Origin: Dethiothermospora halolimnae
Lineage (GTDB): Bacteria > Bacillota > Clostridia > Tissierellales > VENL01
Reading direction: 5' to 3'
Length of the DNA stretch: 14,653 nucleotides
NCBI RefSeq assembly: GCF_037577855.1
Contig: NZ_JBAKFX010000073.1
Span: forward strand, 1-14,653
Shown: positions 1 through 7,451 of the stretch, piece after piece
Numbering within the stretch: position 1 is the first letter of the stretch
Layout: every line of letters begins with the position of its first letter
The notes under the pieces: model-generated
The model's database searches: none
What the model was told of the DNA's origin: nothing
The model's input: the letters and a program-made list of their open reading frames with translations, nothing else
Made by a program: the position numbers and the translations under genes

Positions 1-333
1 TGAAAAAATTTTGAGAAATGTGTGTGAATAAATATAACGTGTATATAATGCTTCTTTCCTTTCCCCTTGCGATTTTTAAAAAAGAAAATAAAAAATGATA
101 AAAAAGAAAAGAAAAAAGAATTATTTTGATTAATATACTATATGCTTATCTAAGTAAAATATTCAAAAATTCTCTTTTAAATATATTTTATTTATCTACA
201 ATATATAAATGCTACATTATTATAAAACCAATAAAAAAGTTTAGTAATTTAAAAAGTTTAAAAACTAAAAAAGGTTGAAAAATAAACATTTTTAAGCCAT
301 ACTAAGAGTATAAAAAATATTTTAAAAAGGTAG
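1..333. other. gene-free AT-rich leader region
   Basis: I see no convincing gene here. The stretch is extremely AT-rich and includes a purine-rich run of A and G at about 77-121. No start codon with a ribosome binding site opens a frame of useful length on either strand. It may be the spacer after an upstream gene that ended outside the window. No tRNA-like fold was recognised. Confidence 0.6.
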
Positions 334-418
334 TTATAGAACATAATTTTGTTATAAAAATCTTAAAAATATCTAAAATATAATATAGATAAAAAACAAA
401 AGAAATTATGTTCTATAA
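334..418. repeat. perfect 16-bp inverted repeat upstream of the first gene
   Basis: The left arm TTATAGAACATAATTT (334-349) is the exact reverse complement of the right arm AAATTATGTTCTATAA (403-418); the arms are 53 bp apart. The right arm ends 8 nt before the AGGAGG of the first gene. Between the arms lies a TATAAT hexamer (379-384) that could be a -10 element, although no well-spaced -35 is obvious. If transcription starts near 390, only the right arm would be in the mRNA, which favours a paired DNA operator. If it starts upstream of 334, the arms could form a long leader hairpin. The sequence does not decide between these. Confidence 0.6.
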
Positions 419-441
419 AAATTAAAAGGAGGTTGAAAGTT

Positions 442-1341
442 ATGAAAAAGTTAGCATTAACAAGTATATTAGTATTCTTAATAGTAATTTTAGGAGCAGG
501 AAACAGCATATATGCAGAGGAAAAACAAGCAGATATAAAAATCTTTATAGATAATCAGGAGCTTAAGATTTCTGATGAATATGGAGAACCGTTTATCAAT
601 TCAGATTCAAGAACCCTTGTTCCAGCTAGAGCAGTTGTAGAGGGTTTAGGTAAAAAAGTAGATTGGAATGGTGCTAAACAGCAAGTTATTATAGAGGGGG
701 AACACAAACTAATTATTGGAAGCAATATTATTACAAGTCCAAGCTCTATAACTAATATGGATACTCCAGCAATTCTAAAAGATGGAAGAACTTATTTACC
801 TTTAAGATTTATTTCTGAAATTTTCGATTATGAAGTAAAATACAGCTTTAAAGGTTATCACAAAATAGATATTTTTAGAAATCTTGAAGCTCCAGAAATT
901 AAAGAGGATAAAACTTCCTCAAGTAAATCGATTCCATTTGATAAAGATGAAGAGTTAAAAGATTATTTCTCCAAATTCTCCAAAACTAAAAAATATGGAA
1001 GGGAAAAATATTGGATAAAAAATGGGGAAATTTCCTTTGACGATAAAGGGACATTAGGACCTGCGGGTGCTATAATGTACTTCTATTTTCCTAAATCTGA
1101 ATACTATGATCTAACTATAAGAAACTTTAAAAGAGAAAATAAGCAAGTAGTAAAAAAATTGCTAGAATATTCTTCTAATAAAACAACTGCTAGTGAAATA
1201 TTTAGAAGACTAGATAATGGTTTTAATGGTGATGGTAAATTGGCTATAACAAACGAATGGCTAACTCACGGAGATTACAAATATATATTTTACAAACAAA
1301 ATATAGGAGTACAGGTAAAGATAAAAAAGGCAGTTAATTAA
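442..1341 (+). CDS. exported protein with copper amine oxidase N-terminal-like domain
   Basis: This is a predicted secreted protein of 299 residues. Residues 1-25 form a signal peptide: MKK, a hydrophobic core, then a cleavage site after SIYA. Residues about 33-145 match the copper amine oxidase N-terminal domain common in clostridial surface and secreted proteins, with its two hallmark segments RTLVPARAV (57-65) and RTYLPLRFISE (116-126). No oxidase catalytic domain follows, so it is not an enzyme of that name; in this setting the domain is usually thought to be structural or for binding. Residues about 150-299 are lysine-rich and match nothing I recognise. ATG at 442 is chosen because AGGAGG (427-432) lies 9 nt upstream; an in-frame TTG at 433 directly abuts that SD and is unlikely. 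The gene is followed by its own terminator and then by a second exported protein, suggesting related surface roles. Confidence 0.88.
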   Translation: MKKLALTSILVFLIVILGAGNSIYAEEKQADIKIFIDNQELKISDEYGEPFINSDSRTLVPARAVVEGLGKKVDWNGAKQQVIIEGEHKLIIGSNIITSPSSITNMDTPAILKDGRTYLPLRFISEIFDYEVKYSFKGYHKIDIFRNLEAPEIKEDKTSSSKSIPFDKDEELKDYFSKFSKTKKYGREKYWIKNGEISFDDKGTLGPAGAIMYFYFPKSEYYDLTIRNFKRENKQVVKKLLEYSSNKTTASEIFRRLDNGFNGDGKLAITNEWLTHGDYKYIFYKQNIGVQVKIKKAVN

Positions 1342-1357
1342 AAAAACTGTCTTTTTT
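1323..1357 (+). terminator. Rho-independent terminator overlapping the stop codon
   Basis: The A-rich left arm AAAAAAGGCAGTT (1323-1335) pairs with AACTGTCTTTTTT (1345-1357) with one G-U pair, and the right arm ends in a U run. The left arm covers the last codons of the preceding gene. It should end or attenuate transcription before the next gene, whose SD is only about 25 nt further on. Readthrough into that gene remains possible. Confidence 0.75.
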
Positions 1358-1397
1358 ATTATTAAAATTACATAAAAAATGAAAGGAGGACAATTTT

Positions 1398-4300
1398 ATG
1401 AAAAAATTATTATTAGCAATTAGTTTAATATTTATTATTACAAGCACAAACATATATGCAGATAACTTTAACAATGGTGAATTCGACCCTAAAGATGGTT
1501 TAGTTTTAGAAAACGGAGATGTTATGCCAATTAAACAAACCTTTCCAGAACCTTATACTGGGAAAAATCATGAATGGAATTTGTTTGAGATTACAGATGG
1601 AGATACACTCTTTCTAAAATTAATGGATAGAGAAGTCTACATGAGAAATGGACAGCATATGTATACAACTACAAACAACAAAGGTGATTATACAAATTAT
1701 TCTTTAATAAAAAAACCAGAAAATTTTTACGATATGTTAGATGTTTACATGAATACATATAATCACACGGGAGGAAGTTATATACATAGTTTAAAAAGAA
1801 AATATCCTTTAAAGTATCCTAAAGATAGTAGGGTTAAAAAAGGTTATGTAAATAAACCTAATTGGAATTATAAAGATACAACTGGAGATCTTTATAATTT
1901 AATTATAGACAATAAAGCAAATTCTAAAAAACAATTTTGGGGCAATGGCAGTATAGCAGGGAACTGGAGATACAGTATGTCTTATTTAGGGCAAACACAA
2001 GGAAATACTTATTTTACCAGAGATGTTGGAAAAGGTGCTTACTCAATTAGAAATAGCATAATTGCTGAACCTTGGAAATTAGGTAGATTTGGTATTGTGG
2101 AAGGTGCTTTTAATAAAAGGTTTAAGAAAGAATTTGAGCAAACAGGCAAAGTGGGGGAAAAATGGCAATTATGGTATTTTACATTTAAAGCTTTTAATAA
2201 TAATCTAGAAAACGTTATGCAACAAAAATGTAGATTAAAAGGGTTAAATCCAACATTACAAAACCAAACAAAAATGTTTTTTAAATATTTTAGCGTTATA
2301 TCTATTCCTTCTTACAATAGCTATGGCAAGGCGTTCGAAATACATTACAATGGAAAATATTATAGTGGCATACAAACACCACGTTTTACTTCTTTAAAAA
2401 ATCTGAGAATAGCAAGCAAAGATTACCCTATTGGAAATTATAACACTGTAGAAATTATAGACAAAGAAACAGGGAAGAAATTAAATCCAAAGAAGGATGT
2501 TCTAAAAGCAGGGCAGAAAATAACACAAAAATTTCTTGTAGGCTTTGAGAATAGCCAAGGTGAAGAAGGAACATACAATAAAGGGATTAAGATTAATAAC
2601 TATATTTTCTACAATGATAACAGAGATTATTCCCACGCAGATGGGTTTAATCCTCTTCTAGAAAGTAAAAATCATTCTAGAACAAGCTTAAAAAGAGTAT
2701 CAAAAGAGGGCTTTAGAGTTGCTGGCGATAGTTTGGATTTAGATAATCCTGAAAATATAGCTATTTATAAGATAGATTATACTATTCCAGAATATACAAA
2801 AGAAGGACAACCATTAAAGCAAATAACATTTACAGGACAGCTCCCCTATCAAAAAAATTATTATAGAAGTACGGATCAAACTAAAAATGATAACCAGAAG
2901 AAAGAAGATGATGAAAGTAGTATAACCTTTCAAGTACAGCCTAAAAACCCGAGCGATTTAATTATTTCTGAATTTAAATTATTAGATAAGGAAGGCAATA
3001 TAATAACAAAAGAACAGGGAGTAGAGAGAAATAAATTTTATAAAGCCTATGTTAAAATTAAAAATGTAGGAAAAAAACCTACTAATAATGTAATCAATTC
3101 AGGATTAGTTAATAATATAAAAGCACAGTATTTTGGAGTGGCAAGAGATAATACAATAGGAGATATTATAAATTCTGAAACACCTAAAATATTACAGCCA
3201 CAGGAAGAAGCTGAGTATGTAATAGATATTCACATTCCATTAGAATTAAAAAAATCAAAATTGATACTTACTTCATTTGTTCCTAGTATATATGATGGTA
3301 TAGATAATGTATATATAAAAAGGGATGATGTTAGGAGATTAGAGTACCCTATAAATGGTAGGGACAATCTAGCTATAACAGAACTTAAATTATATAGTAC
3401 CAGTGGGGAGTTATTTAATACTAAAAATCCTGACAGTTCATCTTACTTTTTTAAACCTACTAATTCTTATCCAGAAGTGACAGGTTATGATGTATATATT
3501 AAAATGGAAAAGACAGATGGAGTAAAAGAAATAGTAAATCCAGAAGTTAATTTATATATTAAAAGGACAGATGGTAGCATTGAAACTAAAACTTTAACAG
3601 TACCAATAACGTTAAATAAAAATAATAGAGTAGCTGAACATTGGTTAAGAGGGCTAAAGGGAGTAGATTTCAAATTTGATTTATTAGCTCAAGTCCCTAA
3701 AAAATATAAAGAAATGGGCTTAAATGATTATGAAGATGATGATTCAATCTTAAAAATATATAAATGTGTATTTAATCTAGTTTTACGTTCTTTTGAAGTA
3801 AATCCTCCTAATATAAAATTGGCAGAAGATGAATATTCTAAAGAACAAAGCTTTGGTTATACAGCAGAAGCTTATATGGATAGTAATTTTACTAATTTAC
3901 AAAACATTGATAATGTTAAACTTATTGTTCTAGTGGATGGCAAAGCAGTTAGAATTAATAATAATAAAAAGTTTGACCTTATTAATTTTAATAAATCTGG
4001 AAGCACGGTTAGAATAAATGGAACAATTGATAAGAGGTATGTTAGAGAAGGTAATCATTCTGTTCAAGCAGTTTTAAATGCAGATAAACAGTATATTGAA
4101 ACAAAATATGAAACAGATGGAAATGATAAGAATGGAGGTCCTAGTGGATTTAGGACTTTACCTTACAAAGACAATTGGAAAGGTGATAACTTTAAAGTAA
4201 TAAAACATAAGCCTGACAGAGAACAAGAATTTGAATGTGAATACATCAGAAAGAGGATAAATTGGGGTCCAGTTACATTTTATTATCATAAAGGTGTAGG

Positions 4301-4991
4301 AGGAGTTCAACATTCCAAAACTGTTCAAACAGAGAATGGTTCAAAGACGATTAAATGGTGCGATCCTTATGCCGAAGATGTTATAGTTCACGGTAATGAT
4401 GAATATGATAAAAGTTTCTATGAAACATTTGAAGCTAGAATAATGTTTGCTTCTCCTTCAACAAATAAAAGATATATAGATATAACAGGTCGAAAAGGAA
4501 AAGTTATAGCAGGACAATGGTTTGACTTCTATATAGAAACAGAATACTATACTAATAGAGATAATATGCCACCACCATCCCCACATGGAGGAGTTTGTGG
4601 TAATGTTATAACAAGAAGTCCAGGTTATGTTAGAGTACCAAGTTCTCCACCTTCCATGGAAGATTATAGTGTAAAAGGGGCAGGGCTTAATATAGAGAAA
4701 CATTATGCTAGACCATATTATAGAAAAGGTTCTTCTTCACATCAAATAAAAAGATTTAGACCCAAATTTCATTATGATGATTTTGGAGAAACAAGAAAAA
4801 GAATTTATACAGATGAAAGAGCAGTAAATAATACAATTAGAATAATGTATGAAACAGAAGAATTTAAAGGATATGTTTATGATAGAGATGAACACCCTCA
4901 AGGAGACGATGCTTACTTACAATCTTGTGGAACTGGTACTATAGAAATAGTAGATCCTTTACCAATTAAAAGCCAGATAATTAATAATTAA
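1398..4991 (+). CDS. large exported multidomain protein, function unknown
   Basis: This is a 1197-residue protein. Residues 1-21 are a signal peptide (MKK, hydrophobic core, cleavage after NIYA). The start is supported by AAAGGAGGA at 1382-1390, 7 nt before the ATG. I cannot place the whole protein in a named family. Residues about 515-635 look like a beta-sandwich of the CARDB type, with the characteristic stretch YVKIKNVGKKPTNN. Residues about 654-795 and 795-935 look like two further all-beta modules, the third holding a VLVDGKAV segment. The C-terminal 260 residues are rich in aromatic, Gly and Pro residues and include a proline-rich patch near 1055-1090 and a few cysteines. There is no LPXTG motif, C-terminal membrane helix or SLH repeat, so it is probably secreted or held by other proteins. 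The gene upstream encodes another exported protein whose signal peptide also ends in IYA. An adhesin or surface assembly role is only a guess. Confidence 0.85.
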   Translation: MKKLLLAISLIFIITSTNIYADNFNNGEFDPKDGLVLENGDVMPIKQTFPEPYTGKNHEWNLFEITDGDTLFLKLMDREVYMRNGQHMYTTTNNKGDYTNYSLIKKPENFYDMLDVYMNTYNHTGGSYIHSLKRKYPLKYPKDSRVKKGYVNKPNWNYKDTTGDLYNLIIDNKANSKKQFWGNGSIAGNWRYSMSYLGQTQGNTYFTRDVGKGAYSIRNSIIAEPWKLGRFGIVEGAFNKRFKKEFEQTGKVGEKWQLWYFTFKAFNNNLENVMQQKCRLKGLNPTLQNQTKMFFKYFSVISIPSYNSYGKAFEIHYNGKYYSGIQTPRFTSLKNLRIASKDYPIGNYNTVEIIDKETGKKLNPKKDVLKAGQKITQKFLVGFENSQGEEGTYNKGIKINNYIFYNDNRDYSHADGFNPLLESKNHSRTSLKRVSKEGFRVAGDSLDLDNPENIAIYKIDYTIPEYTKEGQPLKQITFTGQLPYQKNYYRSTDQTKNDNQKKEDDESSITFQVQPKNPSDLIISEFKLLDKEGNIITKEQGVERNKFYKAYVKIKNVGKKPTNNVINSGLVNNIKAQYFGVARDNTIGDIINSETPKILQPQEEAEYVIDIHIPLELKKSKLILTSFVPSIYDGIDNVYIKRDDVRRLEYPINGRDNLAITELKLYSTSGELFNTKNPDSSSYFFKPTNSYPEVTGYDVYIKMEKTDGVKEIVNPEVNLYIKRTDGSIETKTLTVPITLNKNNRVAEHWLRGLKGVDFKFDLLAQVPKKYKEMGLNDYEDDDSILKIYKCVFNLVLRSFEVNPPNIKLAEDEYSKEQSFGYTAEAYMDSNFTNLQNIDNVKLIVLVDGKAVRINNNKKFDLINFNKSGSTVRINGTIDKRYVREGNHSVQAVLNADKQYIETKYETDGNDKNGGPSGFRTLPYKDNWKGDNFKVIKHKPDREQEFECEYIRKRINWGPVTFYYHKGVGGVQHSKTVQTENGSKTIKWCDPYAEDVIVHGNDEYDKSFYETFEARIMFASPSTNKRYIDITGRKGKVIAGQWFDFYIETEYYTNRDNMPPPSPHGGVCGNVITRSPGYVRVPSSPPSMEDYSVKGAGLNIEKHYARPYYRKGSSSHQIKRFRPKFHYDDFGETRKRIYTDERAVNNTIRIMYETEEFKGYVYDRDEHPQGDDAYLQSCGTGTIEIVDPLPIKSQIINN

Positions 4992-5004
4992 ATATAGTAT
5001 AATG

Positions 5005-5039
5005 GATATAGGATAAATAAATTGTCCTATATCTTTTTT
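5005..5039 (+). terminator. Rho-independent terminator
   Basis: A perfect 9-bp stem, GATATAGGA (5005-5013) with TCCTATATC (5025-5033), is followed directly by TTTTTT (5034-5039). It closes the exported-protein section and separates it from the restriction-modification genes. Confidence 0.88.
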
Positions 5040-5078
5040 AGAATATATTTAAATTTATTTTAATAAAAAATTAAGATC

Positions 5079-5127
5079 TTCACTCCTTAAATGCTATCTT
5101 TAGTATGTAGACCTTTGGGTAGCATTT
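5079..5127 (+). promoter_or_regulatory. possible promoter and inverted-repeat operator before the endonuclease gene
   Basis: TTCACT (5079-5084) and TAGTAT (5101-5106) are spaced 16 bp apart and could be weak -35 and -10 boxes. They overlap an inverted repeat, AAATGCTATC (5089-5098) with GGTAGCATTT (5118-5127), complementary except for one T-G pair. The repeat straddles the putative -10, as expected for a repressor or controller operator. It lacks a U tract, so it is not a normal terminator. The endonuclease start is 44 nt beyond the right arm. The promoter hexamers are poor matches; the inverted repeat is the firmer observation. Confidence 0.4.
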
Positions 5128-5171
5128 ATATAGTCTTAAAGTAAAAGATTTCAAAGGGGAGGAGATTTTTT

Positions 5172-5762
5172 ATGTTGAGACAAATTGATTTAAATTTACC
5201 AGAGGGCTATTTTAGAACAGAAGTAGTGAATTTTCAAAGGGGAGATGCTGATAGTTTATTTAACATATATAAAAGCTGGAGAATTTTATGTAATGAATTA
5301 GATGAGATGAATGCAAGAAAAGTTAATTTACCAGAGGGGTTGTCTGAATCAGCATTTTGTTTAGCTAAAAATATGGTGAGAATAGTAAGAAATATTCAGG
5401 GAGCGAATACTTCATTTGATTGCTATGATACAAAAGCTCCTGTGATGAAAAATAGAATACAAATAAAAGCTTGTAGTGTTATTCCAGATTTAACTTCTTT
5501 TGGACCTAAATCTGTTTGGGATAGAATATTCTTTTTAGATTTTTATAGAGAAGGTAAGTGGGATGGAACTTTTGATATTTATGAAATAAATACTGATGAT
5601 ATCTATAATCACAAAGTAAATGCTACACAGACACTTAAAGACCAACAATTACAAGGAAGAAGACCAAGATTTAGCATATATAAAGAGCTAATACAGCATG
5701 GTAGGTATATATCTAGAGAAACGTTTGTTATAACAAAAGAGGGAGTTGACTTAATAGGCTAA
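5172..5762 (+). CDS. type II restriction endonuclease, Bsp6I family
   Basis: This 196-residue protein looks like a Bsp6I-family endonuclease; the prototype cuts GC^NGC, and members are about 170-200 residues. Recognisable family segments are LPEGLSESAFC (53-63), SFDCYD (81-86), IQIKA (96-100), DLTSFGPKSVWD (106-117), LDFYREGKWDGTFDIYEI (122-139) and QQLQGRRPRFSI (158-169). D83 with Q97-x-K99 probably forms the PD-(D/E)xK-type active site, with Gln in place of the usual acidic residue. The ATG has GGGGAGGAG about 7 nt upstream. The gene is followed 3 nt after its stop by a controller-like gene and then by a C5 methyltransferase, which independently supports the assignment. GCNGC as the target is inferred from the family; homologues can differ in specificity. 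Confidence 0.85.
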   Translation: MLRQIDLNLPEGYFRTEVVNFQRGDADSLFNIYKSWRILCNELDEMNARKVNLPEGLSESAFCLAKNMVRIVRNIQGANTSFDCYDTKAPVMKNRIQIKACSVIPDLTSFGPKSVWDRIFFLDFYREGKWDGTFDIYEINTDDIYNHKVNATQTLKDQQLQGRRPRFSIYKELIQHGRYISRETFVITKEGVDLIG

Positions 5763-5765
5763 ACT

Positions 5766-5993
5766 ATGGACAATAAAAATATTTATGAAGTTAGTAAAAG
5801 GTTAGGAATAAAGATAAGAAAGCTAAGAAAAGAACAAGGATACTCTCAAGAAACTTTTGCAGAAAAAATAGGGATACATAGAACATATATGGGTGCAGTA
5901 GAAAGAGGAGAAAAAAATATTACAATAATAACAGCTAAAAAAATAGCAAATGCTTTAAAAATTACTTTATCAGAGTTGTTAAATGATATATAA
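5766..5993 (+). CDS. XRE-family helix-turn-helix controller-like protein
   Basis: This 75-residue protein is almost entirely one Cro/C1-type helix-turn-helix domain. The first helix is around GIKIRKLRKEQGY (14-26). The HTH runs from SQETFAEKIGI to the recognition segment HRTYMGAVERGEKNIT (38-53). HRTY-x-x-x-ERG-x-x-N is typical of controller (C) proteins of type II restriction-modification systems, which bind operators as dimers and time endonuclease expression. It starts 3 nt after the endonuclease stop and has no good SD close to its ATG, so translation is probably coupled to the upstream gene. Candidate binding sites are the inverted repeat at 5089-5127 and the palindrome at 6049-6062. A general phage-type repressor role cannot be excluded, but its place between R and M argues for control of this system. 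Confidence 0.82.
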   Translation: MDNKNIYEVSKRLGIKIRKLRKEQGYSQETFAEKIGIHRTYMGAVERGEKNITIITAKKIANALKITLSELLNDI

Positions 5994-6013
5994 TTTTATT
6001 TTAGTATTTAAAT

Positions 6014-6042
6014 TTGAAAAATGAATGGTAGTATGATATATT
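6014..6042 (+). promoter_or_regulatory. putative sigma-A promoter for the methyltransferase
   Basis: TTGAAA (6014-6019) and TATATT (6037-6042) are separated by 17 bp, a standard vegetative promoter arrangement. It lies in the 84-bp gap between the controller-like gene and the methyltransferase. An independent promoter here would let the methyltransferase be made before or without the endonuclease. Confidence 0.6.
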
Positions 6043-6048
6043 CTATGT

Positions 6049-6062
6049 AGAACAAACGTTCT
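6049..6062 (+). promoter_or_regulatory. GAAC-N4-GTTC palindrome, LexA-box-like operator
   Basis: AGAACAAACGTTCT is a palindrome with 5-bp arms and a 4-bp centre. It lies 6 bp after the -10 box, near the expected transcription start, and immediately before the SD (6063-6070), an ideal place for a repressor. The core fits the Gram-positive LexA/DinR consensus CGAACRNRYGTTYC at 12 of 14 positions; only the outermost bases differ. It could instead be the site of the XRE protein encoded just upstream. The palindrome is clear; which protein binds is inference. Confidence 0.55.
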
Positions 6063-6077
6063 GGGAGGAGAGTAAAT

Positions 6078-7073
6078 ATGAAAAATAAATATACTGTAGC
6101 GAGTATGTTTGCAGGTATAGGTGGTATTTGCAAAGCATTTAAAAATCAAGGTGCTGAAATTATTTGGGCAAATGAAGTTGACTCTTATGCTTGCACATCA
6201 TATAGAGAAAATTTTGGAAGTGATTATTTAGTAGAAGCAGATATAAGAAATGTAAGTACAAAAGATGTACCAAACTTTGACATACTTACATCTGGATTTC
6301 CTTGTCAAGCATTTAGTATTGCGGGCTATAGAAAAGGATTTGATGACGATAGAGGAAACTTATTTTTTGAAACATTAAGATTTATTGTTGAAAAGCAACC
6401 AAGAGCATTTTTGATAGAAAATGTCAAAAATTTAGTTTCACACGATAAAGGTAATACCTTTAAAATAGTAGAAGAAGCCTTAATAGCAAATGGTTATTAT
6501 ATAAAATATAAAGTGTTAAATACTATGGAATATGGTAATATTCCGCAAAATAGAGAGCGAATATATTTGGTTGGATTTAAAGAAAAAAAAGAATGCGATA
6601 TGTTTCAATTTCCATCGGAGATTAATCTGATAAGAACAATTCATGATATTATTGATATTGAAGATAAAAAAGAAGATAGATATTATTATAGGGAAGGGAA
6701 AACAAAATATTATCCAATGTTGAAAGAAGCAATTACTAAAAAAAATACAGTATATCAATTAAGAAGGGTGTATGTAAGAGAAAACAAAAGTAATGTATGC
6801 CCTACTTTAACTGCTAATATGGGAACAGGAGGACATAATGTACCACTGATTCTTGATAATTATGGGATAAGAAAATTAACCCCAAGAGAATGTTTTGATT
6901 TTCAAGGTTTTTTTGATTTTAAAATACCTAAAAAAATGAGCAATACAAGATTATATAAACAGGCTGGAAATTCCGTATCAGTTCCTGTTGTTGAAAGAAT
7001 AGCAAAGCATATGATTGAAGTAATTCGAAAAGCTGATAATAATTATGATGAAGATTTGAAATTTATTTCGTAA
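6078..7073 (+). CDS. DNA (cytosine-5-)-methyltransferase of the restriction-modification system
   Basis: This 331-residue enzyme transfers a methyl group from S-adenosylmethionine to C5 of cytosine in the recognition site, protecting the host from the partner endonuclease. The conserved motifs are in canonical order: motif I MFAGIGGICKAF (10-21), motif IV FPCQ with catalytic C76, motif VI ENV (114-116), motif VIII QNRERIYLVGF (157-167), motif IX RKLTPRECFDFQGF (265-278) and motif X QAGNSV (295-300). The variable target-recognition region is about 178-260 and includes CPTLTANMGTGGHNVP (241-256). Length fits a typical monospecific enzyme; there is no N-terminal HTH extension. GGGAGGAG at 6063-6070 supports the ATG. 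The gene has its own promoter and palindrome, and a strong terminator follows, so it is a separate unit from R and C. GCNGC is the inferred target. Confidence 0.95.
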   Translation: MKNKYTVASMFAGIGGICKAFKNQGAEIIWANEVDSYACTSYRENFGSDYLVEADIRNVSTKDVPNFDILTSGFPCQAFSIAGYRKGFDDDRGNLFFETLRFIVEKQPRAFLIENVKNLVSHDKGNTFKIVEEALIANGYYIKYKVLNTMEYGNIPQNRERIYLVGFKEKKECDMFQFPSEINLIRTIHDIIDIEDKKEDRYYYREGKTKYYPMLKEAITKKNTVYQLRRVYVRENKSNVCPTLTANMGTGGHNVPLILDNYGIRKLTPRECFDFQGFFDFKIPKKMSNTRLYKQAGNSVSVPVVERIAKHMIEVIRKADNNYDEDLKFIS

Positions 7074-7091
7074 GAAAATAAAATGTGTAGC

Positions 7092-7122
7092 AAAAGACTC
7101 TTGAAGCAAGGGTCTTTTTTTT
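7092..7122 (+). terminator. strong Rho-independent terminator after the methyltransferase
   Basis: AAAAGACTCTTG (7092-7103) pairs with CAAGGGTCTTTT (7107-7118) over 12 bp with one T-G wobble and an AAG loop, followed by more T residues to 7122. It ends the restriction-modification block. Confidence 0.9.
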
Positions 7123-7178
7123 ATAAAGATATAGTGATATGATTTAAATATAGGGTAATTAACAGGGGGTAATAGGAT

Positions 7179-7415
7179 ATGAGTAAAAGAAATAAATATT
7201 GGGTAGTATGGAAGAGTTTAAATTCAAAATGGCAAGTGAAGAGAGAAAAAAGTTCTACTGTATTAAAAAATTTTGATACAAAGCAAGAAGCAGTAGATTA
7301 TGGAGTAAAAGTAGCAAGAAATAATCAACCTAGTCAATTAACTATAAAAAGAAAAAATGGAACAATTGAAGATGAAAGAACATATGGGAATGATCCGTTT
7401 CCACCAAGGGGATAG
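7179..7415 (+). CDS. DUF2188 family protein
   Basis: This 78-residue protein matches the DUF2188 pattern. Near the start is KYWVVWKSLNSKWQVKRE (6-23); then comes the FDTKQEAVDYGVKVARNN segment (32-49), where a helix carries the family's Thr-x-x-x-Ala pattern; the end is TYGNDPFPPRG (68-78), close to the family's usual S/TYGxDPxPPRG tail. The molecular role of the family is not known to me. A GGGGG stretch at 7164-7168 precedes the ATG by about 10 nt. The gene lies after the methyltransferase terminator and 36 nt before the OLD-family nuclease in the same direction, so the two are probably co-transcribed. That pairing suggests an accessory or regulatory partner of the nuclease, which is inference. 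Confidence 0.8.
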   Translation: MSKRNKYWVVWKSLNSKWQVKREKSSTVLKNFDTKQEAVDYGVKVARNNQPSQLTIKRKNGTIEDERTYGNDPFPPRG

Positions 7416-7451
7416 GGTAAGGATAATATAGCTTTTAAGAGGGGGATAATA

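Noticed and set aside
611..622. A second GAAC-N4-GTTC match (GAACCCTTGTTC)
   Set aside because: It lies inside the copper amine oxidase-domain gene and simply encodes the conserved residues RTLVP; its centre does not fit RNRY and it is far from any promoter.
442..1341. Copper amine oxidase enzyme
   Set aside because: Only the small N-terminal-type domain is present; the catalytic domain with its topaquinone site is absent.
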